Source of the DNA: Agelaius tricolor
Lineage: Eukaryota; Chordata; Aves; Passeriformes; Icteridae
DNA: 64,000 bases
Direction: 5' to 3'
NCBI GenBank assembly: GCA_023055355.1
Contig: JALJCS010000034.1
Location: 3,920,001 to 3,984,000 of the forward strand
The notes under the pieces: model-generated
Told to the model about the DNA's origin: nothing
The model's input: the letters and a program-made list of their open reading frames with translations, nothing else
Databases searched by the model: none
Shown: positions 13,085-24,301 of the stretch, in pieces
How positions within the stretch are numbered: the first letter of the stretch is position 1
Layout of the letters: every line of letters starts with the position of its first letter
Translations under genes and position numbers: made by a program

Positions 13085-14990
13085 ATTTCTTCACTCAGGC
13101 ACCTGGCACAGCCTGCCTGGTGTATACAGTGAATACAGAAATAGGTGAACAAAATTGTTCTGCTGCAATCCTCTGCGACACAAACCAAATGGGGCAATTC
13201 TTAAGAACCAATCCTACCTCACCTTCATCCATTTTGTAAACTATTTCCTTTCAAGCCATTAAATGATTTTCTGTGTCTCTTTTGTACCCCCTGGTTCTGG
13301 GTTCCATTGGAAGCCATCAAGTGGGAGCATGAGCTATTTACTTATTTACTTTAAGCCTGGAAAAATGAGGGAGACTTTGAAAAGGCTGGTGTCTTCTAGA
13401 GAAGTGGATGAAATTTCACCCTGGTTCTTACTGAAACCAATTCACATATCCCAGGCCTTTCCTCTTCCCTACCCCATCTTTCCCCTACAAACATAATTTG
13501 CCCATTTATGCTTTAGATCTGGTATAATAACTCTGAACTCCCTAAAGACCCTGAACCCCTTTCCACTCTGTAACACAAGGGCAACTCCCCCTGGGGCTGT
13601 GAAATGGCATTAGGGTAGTGGAGAATATGCTTTGCAGTATTAACATGAATTAAACTGGAATTGAACATAAAGACCCCTGAACAGAGTTTCTTTTTGCAGC
13701 ACTAATAAAATCTGCATTCTTGGCAGCAGCACCCAAAATCTGGCTGGTGCACTGAAAACAGAAACCCTTCCTCTGGCTGGTGTCGCCCCTTTCCTTCCCA
13801 GGGCTGCCAAGAACCACAGGTCGCTGCTGGAGGGGAACACACATCAAGGTCTCTCTTACTTTGGGGTCCCACCAGAATGAATATTAGCTCAGGGATACCA
13901 ATTCATCTGCCAATGTCCTCAGCTGATGGAAGAAATGGATTTGAACAGGAATGAGGGAATGGGGGGGAAAAAATCCTCATAAAGTTTTGAAGTTGTCAAA
14001 GGTTTTGTTTTGATGTGGAGTTCAAGGTTCGAATAAACCTTTCTGCAAGTTTAAATGAAACTGAAAATGTGATAAGCTAGACTCTGTGCTTTGCTGGAAT
14101 AACCAAATCTATGGACCACACTCATTTTTACTGAAGGAGACAGAGTCAGTGCAGTAGCTTTCTTACACCAAGTTCTTTTTGAGGTTTCTTTGTTGTCACC
14201 TGCATTTATCATCCACTGTATACGTGAAATTCTGAAATCCATCTTTTTTCAATGGCATCTCTTATGTTATTCCGGTGAGACACCTGTGAGGAATCCTGTA
14301 ATGACCAGCTACATCCAGCAGCTCTTGTCTCCCACAGGACACAAAGAGGGATGATAAGCCATTCAAAGGGAGCCTTGAAACTCTGCAGCAGCAAGTCCTG
14401 AGAGGGCAAAAAGTACCTGATGATTTGAAGGGCTTCTCTTAAGTTTCCTGCAACATGGCATCAGCCTTCAGATAATCTGCTGGGAGCTCATCAGGCCCCC
14501 ATGTGCATCATTACTCACAGTACTACACTGTTATGGTCTTCCTACAGCCAGCACAGTCAATGCCAGTAAATAAACTAGGGAAGCCAAATCAGTATTCCTT
14601 CAAGATCTAGGAAAAAATATTTCCACAGAGGGATCATTGTCTACTGCACCTCACCATTACAAAAGTTTCACTGGAAAAAACATAGCTATTGAAGAGAAAG
14701 TTAAAAACACAAAAAGGGGACTCCCGGGCTGTTTCATCTGGATGGCTGTTTCTGGTATTCTGCTGTCAAGTCTCCTGTCACTGTCTGGAAACTTTTTACA
14801 ATCATTAGAGTGATCTAACACCTTCTGCTAAACTTGAACTCTCTTCAGCCTGCAAACAACTCTGTACAGCCAGACCTGCCTTATTCCTTCCTGTCCCAAG
14901 GAAAACTTACTGAATACTCGGCCTTTCAATCTCATGGATATCCCCAGTGTCCATGCATTATCCCTTAGTCTCCCAGCCTAGCAAGTGGAT

Positions 14991-15026
14991 ACACTCAGGA
15001 ATAAACCCACACTCAGGAATAAACCC
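14991..15026. repeat. Tandem duplication, 2 x 18 bp
   Basis: An 18-base unit beginning ACACTCAGG is present twice in tandem with no mismatch (14,991-15,008 and 15,009-15,026), followed by a partial third start. The identity of the copies suggests a recent small duplication or replication slippage, and copy number may vary between individuals. It lies in no reading frame of note. Confidence 0.9.
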
Positions 15027-15652
15027 ACCCAGCTGAGTGGTCCCTTTTTAACTCCTTTGTTCAGGTAACATAACCAGGTTAGCAATCAGTCACCTTTCTA
15101 AATGACAAATATCCTGTGCTACAGTCAGGAAAAGGCATCATCTCTTACATGAGTGGATTTTAACCCCAGCCCTTTCAATCTCCCTTTCAAGACATCAGCC
15201 TATTAACTGACACAGAACACTTCAGAACAACCAGAACAGCCTCCAGTCAGAAGAATGCTTTTGTTGCAAATAATGTCAGAGATTTCTGTAAACAAATCAT
15301 TGCAAAGGACCACCCATGGGTGTGATCAACTACTTCATTCTACCAAGTACTTTATCAGTGTCTGTCCAGATCCCTCCCAAGTGCTCCAGCTATTGCCATT
15401 CTCAGCTGCACACTGAGAAATGAGTGCAGGAAATGGACTTAGCTGAGGCCACAAAACATTTATCTTAATACTAGTCTGCTAGATTACCATGTTTATTTAA
15501 AGTAGCCTACAGTTGGGGGAAAAAAAACCCAAGTGTAGGGATTTCCCAGTGCTTTTGAGTTCTCAGTGCTTTCCCCTAGTGATTTTGATTTCTCATCAGC
15601 AAATAAAAAGATGAAACACTGTTCCATGTGGTACTCTCTTCAGTGCCAAAAT

Positions 15653-15743
15653 GTGTGCAGTGTACTGGAGGGTTAACTCACATCACCTACTTCCCTTGGA
15701 AAATTAGTAGGCTGACCAATAATCCTTACTCTTTGGAGGCTTT
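15653..15743 (+). repeat. Diverged repeat, copy A
   Basis: This block aligns by eye with 16,621-16,719 in the same orientation. Shared landmarks in order are TGCAG, TGGAGGG, TTAACTCAC, TTCCCTTGGAAAATTA, GCTG, AATAA, CCTTAC and GAGGCTTT. Substitutions and small indels separate the copies, so the duplication is old. The flanks do not align convincingly. It may be two copies of an unrecognised ancient interspersed element, or a local duplication. A later match to a repeat library is not excluded. Confidence 0.7.
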
Positions 15744-16620
15744 AGGAATGTATAAATGGCATTATTTGCAAATGTCTGTTTAGCTCATGCAGCTTTTGAG
15801 ATATTTTTATATTTGCTACCCACTTCAGACATGTGAGTTATTCTCATACTTCAATCAGGAAGCAGCTGGTCTGATCAATATACAAGCTTTTGTCCCACAG
15901 CTACTGGAGAAAACATATTCTTGTCCAAGAAATTAAGCTCAGGATCACAGAATTGTGTCCAGGAATCATTACCTGAACCCAAGAACACTAAACTTGACTA
16001 CATGCTATGAGATGCTGAGTTTTACAAATTAATGTGGGTCATGATCTGCCAAAGCCTTAATAAACTCCATTTATATACATTATAAATTTCTTTCAGAGTC
16101 TTGTGGAAAAAATTACTTTTCCTGCAGAAAAAAATAATCTCTAAAATACAAACTTGTAGTGAATCATACTTGCCAGCTGTATGAAAGCCCACCAAGGATA
16201 TTACTCTAACCACAGAAATCACACTTTTGAAGATCAATACCCTAACAAATCTCACATGAGAAAAATAAACCAATCCACCTAAAACTCGTGGATTTTGCTT
16301 TGAAATCCATTCCCCTGCTCTGCCATGTGCATTTCTCTGAATGAGCTTCAGTGTGAATGCAGCTTTTTTGCAAGTCAGAGAAAAATGGCACAGCCATAAA
16401 GAAAAATGTTCCCCAAAGGTTCCCTTGTTGTGTGTAGGACATTAACACTGAGTTATCTCTACTGGTGGCATTTCAACATGACACACCCCAGTGTCACTCT
16501 CTGGCTTCCTGGGGATTTTTGCTTTGTTTTTATAGCCAGATCACCTCTCTGTATCACCACAATATTGGTCAATCACATGCAGAAAAAAAAAGAAAAATCA
16601 CCTTTTTCTCCACTGTTACA

Positions 16621-16719
16621 GCATGCAGCATAGTGGAGGGATAATTAACTCACAACTCTCCCTATTTCCCTTGGAAAATTATTATGCTGGCTAATAAACC
16701 TTACAGTTATGAGGCTTTT
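16621..16719 (+). repeat. Diverged repeat, copy B
   Basis: Second member of the pair described at 15,653-15,743, about 970 bases downstream in direct orientation. It carries the same ordered landmarks, including the 16-base exact match TTCCCTTGGAAAATTA. A few extra bases near the start account for its greater length. Similarity fades shortly after the GAGGCTTT block. Confidence 0.7.
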
Positions 16720-17020
16720 ATGAACTTACAAACCCTGCAGTAATTTCAAGTGCATATGTGGTTTGTTCAGCTGTTTGAACATTTCTCACCTCAGTCACCC
16801 TTTCTCCCTGTGAACTCACACCCCAGAAATGCTTTGCATCAATGAAAAAGAACTGTGTGATTGAAAGTGTATGAGATTCCTGCACATTCACTCCTTCCAT
16901 GACTAATTAGAGGGTTTGGGGATTTTTTTTTTCCTTTTCTAAGTGGAGCTATGCTGCCAGAGGCTGAGAACTGGGAAGTTTGGTGCTTAACACACTCTGG
17001 ATTTATTATCTGATCTTCAG

Positions 17021-17100
17021 GTGAACCACTTAAACCTCTAGTGGTCTAATTTTACCATCTGTAAAACACAAGTAACAGTCATCACCTACCTTTAGGTGCC
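17021..17100 (+). repeat. MIR/CORE-SINE-like fragment
   Basis: The order of short blocks matches the 3' half of the ancient tRNA-derived MIR family as I remember it: GTGA..CACTTAAACCTCT, then a polypyrimidine-like region ending CCATCTGTAAAA, then CACCTACCTTTAGG. Divergence is high, as expected for an element inactive since early amniotes. The tRNA-like head is not recognisable; weak similarity may reach back to about 16,982. Confidence 0.6.
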
Positions 17101-18711
17101 TTTGGACATTCCAGGGAAAACACTATCTCAAGCCCATGGGGATGTGCCAAACTTGTACTGTGGGATCAACTTCTTCCTCCAGCTTTCCACAGAAGTTCTT
17201 GCCATTAAGAAAGCAGAGAATGCAGAACATGCAGAAAATCCTACTTTCTTTCTTCCCATTAAAATGGCCTAAAAGATAAATACACTACATTTAGTATTTT
17301 CCAAAACACGGCACCAATTTCACTAAAGATTACTTAGAACACTAAAAAATGAGTAAGTTTGAATAAATATTTCTGAATAAAGAAAGAACTGTTCCATACA
17401 ACAACTTGTGCCAGCTTACATCTCTCCAACTGAAAATACCTGAGAAAACTGATGGAGATCACGGGTATCCTTCTGAACAAGTGAGAGCTGCAAGGCATCA
17501 TCCTGTGATTTTTCTGAACAGCATTTCCCTCTTGGGCTGCTGATGGGATCCTCTTGGACATACAGTCAATAAATGTCCTAGAAAATATGTTTTCACTTAA
17601 TGAATGATTTCTTTAACCAGTGTGAATGTGATACTTGGCTCTTTCAGTACTGTGAGTAGCTGAGAAAAACGCATCTTCAACAAAGCAGGAATGACATGAA
17701 ATTCATTTTCACTGACACATGGGTATTTCTGAATGTCAGAACACATACCAGTCACCAGTACATTTGGGGACTTGAAAACTTCTGTAATGCCAACTGAACA
17801 AGTCCAGCTGCATCACTTACCTGGTATTTAATGCAAAGAAACACACTGTGCTATGTCTCTTCCCTGGCAGTTACTCCAGGCAAGAGATTTTTGTTCTTTA
17901 TTTTTCATATCAGAATGAAAAAAAAAAAAAAGCCAAAAAAGAAGAACCTTAAAACACTACCTCTCCAGCAGACAGTCACCATCATGGTTCCTTTTTGAAT
18001 AAGGAGATGTGACTTCACTTTGGCAAAACATTTTAAGAGATTCTAAGTCATTGCAAGCACCAATCACAGGAAGGAAATGAAGCTCTGTTCAGCTTTGCAC
18101 ATCTATAGTCTAGTGCATACAAAAATCACAGAGCACACCTCAATATATTTTCAGAATACTTGGCAGCAATGCATTAAATATAATCATGGCTGCACGTTGG
18201 CTCTTTGTTCCTATACTCAGAGGTGGAAGATTATGAAGTGGTGTCTTTGATCTCCTGAAGTTTGTAGACTTTCTTTCCTTTAAGTATACACATTACAAGG
18301 CTTGCAGAGGGTAAAGTCAACAAACTATGCCCAGCAGCTGGAACCCAGAGCAGAGGAACCAGTTTCTGTTGGGGCTGAACCTCCAGCTCCAGATTAGTCA
18401 CCAGGAACGCTGAGCCCTCAGACAGAGGTGCTTTGTTCTCATCCCAGAAAATCCCAGTGCACCCAGGGAACCTCAGCTCAGAGAGGCCTCCTTGCTGAGT
18501 TTTGCAGTTGTGTTCAGGGCTCAGTTTAAAGCTGGGAAATTCACAATGACCTCAAGTGCTATGTGCCAGCACTCTGCTCTCAGTGCTCAGCTGGGCTGTC
18601 TCTCAATGCTCAGAGCAGTCCAGGCTGCTGAGATTTAGAGGCCTGGGACACAACTTTATTTACAGCTCACATCAGACAAGCGCTTGTGTTGATCATCATC
18701 CTATAAAAGCT

Positions 18712-18729
18712 TTTTATATGCATATAAAA
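18712..18729. repeat. 18-bp perfect palindrome beside TATA-like motif
   Basis: A perfect 18-base palindrome centred on TGCA, made of TTTTATATG and its complement. About ten bases upstream lies a TATA-box-like CTATAAAAG (near 18,701). There are no CpGs, initiator or open frame downstream that would make this a promoter, so I record it as a repeat. Confidence 0.8.
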
Positions 18730-19998
18730 TAGATTAACTCCCCACACTATGGGTTGCCTTGAACATTTCCTGATCTATATTTACATTTCTTTGGCCTGGT
18801 GAAGGGAAAGTCAGCATAACATAGAAAGGTCCTTATTTATACCCCACAAAACATGTACCTTTGGGAGAAGGGATACTAAAGTTCACATACCTACTTAAGG
18901 AGAGCAGTTTTGGTGACAAGCTGGTATTGCTCCTCCCAGGTCTGCTTTTAACTGGTTTTCATTTAGATCAAGACTATCATGTCAGCTTAAAACATTACAG
19001 TCAGTGAAAATCATCCCCTTGACTAGAAGAAAAATAAGACATCCAAATTAATTAAGGAGACAAAAGAAAAATTTTATATCGGACTATTTAGAAATTCACA
19101 CCATGAGAAACAGTTTAATTAACTGCTCTCAAAGGTGTAAAATTGAAAGGTCTGACTTGAAAAAAAAAGTTCATGTATTCTTCACACTGCAGAAGCATGG
19201 CTGAATTTGCTTTATCTGACACATTACAGAAAGGATGATAACATTCTCTGCTCGAGACAGAAAGATGTCACCTTCATAGCAGACTAACACACTTGAAGAT
19301 CTCCAGTCCATGACTGGGACTCAGTCCTGATCAAGCAGTTAACTTAAGCAAACTTGTCACCCTGGAAGGCAGGGCCATAGCACAGTCCAGTCCCTTACAC
19401 ACAAACTGCCTTTTCTCCAGCTCCCTGCCTCATTTGAGGTCCAACCTGAACACTGCATGAAGGCTGAGCTTTCAGAGCCAGAAGGAAGCAATTAAAAGAT
19501 GTATCCAGCACATGAATGCTTCCAGGGAAAAAATGCATGCTCTGTAGCAATCCCTCACCTCTTTAAGAACAAGAATTAGGGTTTGCCCAACAATTCAAGT
19601 TTAATGGCAGTTATTTTACACGGTGTCAGAGTGAGCCCCACACTGATCATCTGCTGGACTGTAATTCAAGACATTCAGACGCTCACCACTGACCTGCAAG
19701 ACACAGGCCAAAGCCATACCTGGAACAACACCTTGCTAGGAGGTTTTTTATGAGGGCTATGCAGCAGGGCAATGCACAGCATGAATGCTTTTCAGGGAGG
19801 TGGGGAAGCTTTGCAACCCAAAAGCTCCTAGTGACCCTAAATGGGATAAACTTACAACACTACAGACCTCACAGTCAGCAGGAGCTGTGCATGCCCTACA
19901 AGAGAGGTCAAGGCAGATTTCAGTGCTTGCTACAGACCATCCTCTCTGTACCAGCACAACACAAACACACCAAAGCAGAGCTGGGTGGCCCCAGAACA

Positions 19999-20032
19999 GC
20001 ACCTGGGCAAGATGCTGTTCTTGCCCAGGTGC
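19999..20032. repeat. Perfect GC-rich hairpin, 13-bp arms
   Basis: Arms 19,999-20,011 and 20,020-20,032 are exact reverse complements (GCACCTGGGCAAG and its complement), separated by an 8-base loop. The stem is about two thirds G+C, so it would be stable in RNA of either strand. Pairing does not extend beyond the 13 bp, so it is too short for a typical microRNA precursor. It lies inside the GC-richer patch at 19.7-20.4 kb. Confidence 0.9.
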
Positions 20033-23000
20033 CAGTGGATGTGCTGCTCCTGCAGTCCCAGCAGAAGGCTGTGCCAGGGACAGACAGTGTGTGGGAAGCA
20101 ATGCCTGCAGCAAAGGGGCTTCCAGCCACAGCACCTTGGCTGTGCTGCAACAGAGTCATTTGGTACTTTCCCACATGGTCAGCCAGCTCTCCTGGCTAGC
20201 AAGACAGAGATGCAGCAGAAATATCTTCCTTTCAAAGGATTACTCCTGGCTCTGGAGAGGTTTGTAATTTTTGGCAGTCTCAGGATGGGCTGTGCAAAGG
20301 GGAAAGGAACTTCTCTGCTCCCTCTCCCACACTGCAGCCACACAAGGCCCAGCCATAATGTAGCTCTTAATAAAAAAGCACAGATGTGCCCTGTAGGCAC
20401 TTAAAAGACTAAAAGAAAAAAAAAAAGAAACAAAATGTTCCTGTGTGTTTCATAAATCGGTATATAAGCATAATGCAACCTACTATCCTAGATAGAAAAT
20501 GAAATATCTTCAAAAGTATTGAATCCTTGGTGAATTTCCTCAGTGGATCGGCATGAAGCTATTTAGCCCAGATGTTTCCATAATTCTGATGCATTAGGAG
20601 CTGCACAGCACCGTGGCCAAGTGTTAACACGGTGAACTGTAATGTAAAACATGTAAAGATCCTGGCTTCCAGAGTTATTGGAAGTTTTCACTCTAACCAC
20701 TCTGCTTCCTTAAGCAGCTCTATTTTCTTTACAATATGCACTTATATTTTAATGCACATGGAAGAAGAACTAAAGCATTCCCCTCTCCCTGATCAAAACC
20801 TAATTCTGTGTGTTCTCTGGAAGAACACAGAGAAGCCAACGAGAGATTGACACGGAGTCTTTCAGAAATGGCCATCTCACCTCTGAACAGCAAATCTCAC
20901 ACTCCAGGCAAAAGCAGGGCCAGCAAGGCACAGCTGGGTACCACATGAGCAGGTGAAGAAGTGATGGTGAGATTTCTGATTACAACCTGGTGTCCAAAAG
21001 ACAGACTGTCTCACTGCGAGGCTCTCGTTTGCATCTGTAATGGATTTAGGGATTTGTAGAGGTAGTTTCAAAGATATTCAAGCAGGTGCAATGTGTATGT
21101 TGGAATGGCCTGACTGAGTGTAGGAGCAATACTGGGAATATGAAGCAGCACAAAGAAAGGTAACAGCATGTGCCTAGCAGAACGTGAGATAAAGAGTGCA
21201 AGAAATAAACTGGCAGTCTCTACAGAAGAACAATGCAATGGAATACCTGCATTGACAGTTCATTTGGAAAAATCTTTGTCACCATACTTAATTATTCAGA
21301 AGAGTTTAAAACAGTTCAGGGATTATTTTTTCATGATCTACCTGCCAGGATGGGAGCTGAGAGTTTTGCAATTCTTCAAGACCTTGTTATCTTAAAAGCA
21401 CAAAACACAGTGCTAAATTAATGAAAATTAGCTCCTGCTACAGCCCTGAACCTGTAGTCAAAATTCTGATTTCTTGTGAGTACTTGCTGGAACAGACCTC
21501 ACACTCGGACAGAAAACCAGGTGTGAGAGGTGGAGTAACTTCCATTTCTTAGAACAAAAATGCCAAAATTTCATTTAGGCCGGGTGTTTCTCATGCCTTT
21601 TTAAGACAAACAAATGTTACTGGGTTTTAGGCTCTACAGAGCACACTGGAGCAATCCACCATGGAGTATCACCCTGACTATCAACACACTGATTACCCTC
21701 CAGAGCAAAGTAGGCCATGGAGGCCTTGTTTCACTTCCACACAGTTTTAAAAGTTTAGTAACCAAATTTTCTGTATGCTACTATCAACTGTTCTGCCTTT
21801 TCTCCCCCACCCCCCATGGCTGCACAGCAACTTGTCCTTCAACTGTATTTCCCAGCATAACCACTTCAATTCACATTACTGGCTGCTACTTTGATTTAAA
21901 AATATTACAGGACTTCCAGTTAGTGAGAAGAGAAACCTGTAATTCAAAAACGGAGTTCTTAAAGCCATGGCAGGTGGCAGAATTTGTTCTCTGTAACAGA
22001 GCTTAATCCCAAACCTTCTCTTATTCCTGTCTGATTGAAACCATTGTTCTTTTCAGTTGGATACAGTCCTTGATAGCTGTTGGACAAAAGCTGATGACAT
22101 CCATAACTGCCAGATAGCTCTCCTCTAATAGCCACAGAATTATCATCTAGGCATGGAAAAAGTCAAACATCAGCTTGTATGAGATTGTTCTACATTGTTT
22201 CTAAATTAGTGCTCTGCAATTTAAAAGCTAATTCTCCCATCATCCATTTCATCTTTATCTGTTTGCCAGCTCAGAGATTAAATGAAGCAAATATCATGTT
22301 ACATTCCTTTAAATTTGGAAAAGGAAAACATATGGGGTAGTGAAAAAGAGAGTTGTCATTTTCAGATATCTTAAACTATGAAAATATTGTAAAATAACCA
22401 CTATTGTCATGTTAAAATAAATATTCGAACACAAAAATCCCAGATAACTAATGACCAGAATATTGTAACAATTACTTCTGTTCTAAAACATTTTTTGAAA
22501 ACTGTGACAAAAAATTCAGACTAAAGAAAGTACTAATAATCATTTGCACATTTGCCTTGGGTCTAACTCACTTCCTTTTCTATCACTCTTACTGTCTGAG
22601 CTTTAAGAAAGAAAAGCATTTTTTTCTCCATTCCAATACAATCCTGAATAGCAAATTAATAGCTTAAAAATTGCAATTTTTACTTACTGAGATTGTGCAA
22701 ATGCTGGTGTCTCCATTCTCTTTTTCCATGGGATTACTAACAAGCCTATTACCTGTCTCTCTCCAAATAACAGACAGTAAGGACCCCATAAAAAATGATC
22801 AATTGGATTATCCAGTTTTTACACTTCATTTTGTAGAATTACTCCCTTCCTGTATAATTTTCAGTGATGTTTAACCAGCTCCCCAATGGCTCACAGTGTC
22901 CACTTCGCTTAACTAGCTTCAATTTTTTCCCAAAATCTAATTGTTCCAGCAAAATTTTCCTAACATGTAACTCAAACCTCTCTTTTTCTGGGTGTTTCTA

Positions 23001-24265
23001 TATGAAATGGGAGACCAGCAATTCATTTCTGAGTAAATACAGTGACAAAAACACCTGCAGAGGAGAGACAAGAGCTCCAACAGCTGAGCTGAGAGAAGCT
23101 ACTTCACTAATTGCTAATAGAATGTGTCACCCAAAAGCACTGGGAAAGAAATAATTCATCACAACTCCTATACTCAGGCCAAAATCAGGACCAAAATCTT
23201 CAATATTTTCTCATAAAAATGGTGTGACTCAAACATATCTACATTATCTGTAGGCTTTAAAGCTCCTGTTTTGTTGATCAGCAAGCCCATAGATTGGCTA
23301 GTCCCTAAATTCTTATATTTATTTTCACTCTTTAAACACAGCATATACCTGGGTTTGGTGCTTTCTGAAAGAAATTTTCCCTTTACTTGGTTGTAAGAGC
23401 AGAAATGTTCAAGTGAGTTGTCCATTTTTGTTTATGGTATTTCTTGCTTTGCTCACGAACAACAAAGTAAGGAGTAATTTTGTTACGAAGGAAAGACTCC
23501 CCAGAGCACAGGCATGGCAATGTCATTTATTACTGTAAAAACACAGGGAACAAGAACAACTCCATGTCCCCAGTTTCAGTGCCTGTGCAGAGGTTTAGGT
23601 ACAGTTGGTCCTGTCTCAAGTGGGATCACTCTTGTTCTGTTGTACTTCTTTAACTACATTTACCTATTTTTGACATGGGCACTGCAGCACTGATATCCAG
23701 AGATGAAGTCTGGAGTCCATAGATGTTGCTGGGGGTATCTTTTCACAAACTATCCCTCTGTTTTTGCCACTGTGAGGACTTAGAGTATCACTTCCTATTT
23801 GGCAAGACAACACTAGCATTCATTATATCCATTTACACCAGCAACAGCCATTTTTGAGAGACTTCAGGATCAGTTTTTGATGGATTAGCTGTAATATTAG
23901 ATCAGATGCAGAATGTTTCAAGTTTAAAAGCATTATTCAATTTGCTCTTGCAATACATTATCAAGAATACATTGTTGCAATAATTCCTCCCAAGTTCCAT
24001 TAGGGCTGTGGGTTATAAAATATTTGTAATTAGAAGTGGGGCTGTATGTCAGAGGTGCTCTCTTTTCTCTCAGACAGAGCAGCAGAGAAGGCTGATTTCA
24101 TACACCAGGCTCCACTCCTGACAAATCCGTGCCTGTCACAGAGGTTTTGTGCACTGATGGACGGACTCACACAACGATGCAGCCAAACATCAAGTTATGA
24201 CTCTTCATATTTGACATGCCTTCATTTCCTCCTCTTTAGCCTTGCACCCTCAGGGATTCTGCAGA

Positions 24266-24301
24266 TTTCTATTCCAGGAGATTTCTCACCTGGAATAGAA
24301 A
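24266..24301. repeat. Perfect hairpin, 13-bp arms
   Basis: Arms 24,266-24,278 and 24,289-24,301 are exact reverse complements (TTTCTATTCCAGG and its complement) with a 10-base loop. Flanking bases do not extend the stem. It lies inside the pyrimidine-rich block. A perfect 13-bp stem with so short a loop is unexpected by chance, but no RNA family was recognised. Confidence 0.9.

Larger units (their letters stand above)
9001..15400. other. Noncoding stretch with two GC-richer patches
   Basis: No gene recognised. The longest frame is 169 codons, plus strand 10599-11108. It runs through a GC-richer patch (about 10,670-10,960) and its conceptual product has no family resemblance, although it ends in a hydrophobic stretch. 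A second GC-richer patch at about 12,530-12,710 carries frames on both strands (82, 76 and 60 codons), which argues against coding. Other contents are a pyrimidine tract near 9.4 kb, an A/C-rich tail-like patch near 9.85 kb, a run of 12 A at 10,512-10,523, a TAATTA-rich segment near 13.0 kb and an 18-bp tandem duplication at 14,991. An exon-like acceptor/donor pair on the minus strand (14,519-14,574) is listed among the rejected items. Confidence 0.75.
15401..17300. other. Noncoding stretch with diverged local repeat pair
   Basis: No gene. The longest frame is 83 codons. The segment is notable for two homologous blocks (15,653-15,743 and 16,621-16,719) and a MIR-like fragment just downstream, each annotated separately. 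The rest is AT-rich DNA in which I recognise nothing. Confidence 0.75.
17301..24000. other. Noncoding stretch with GC-richer patches
   Basis: No gene recognised. Two GC-richer patches stand out: about 18,300-18,640, and about 19,740-20,400. The second carries overlapping frames on both strands (149, 160 and 139 codons plus; 125 and 84 codons minus). None has a recognisable domain, and the shared openness argues for composition. A run of 14 A lies at 17,918-17,931, and an A-rich tract near 20,403-20,437. A tRNA-like A-box/B-box arrangement near 20.6 kb is treated as a finding. A 130-codon plus frame at 21,614-22,006 is unremarkable. From 22.3 to 24.0 kb I see only AT-rich DNA. Confidence 0.75.

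Noticed and set aside
14519..14574. 56-base minus-strand unit with acceptor TTCCCTAG and donor GTGAGT
   Set aside because: One frame is open, but the unit is short and the product unfamiliar. With several similar pairs in the window the base rate of such decoys is high.
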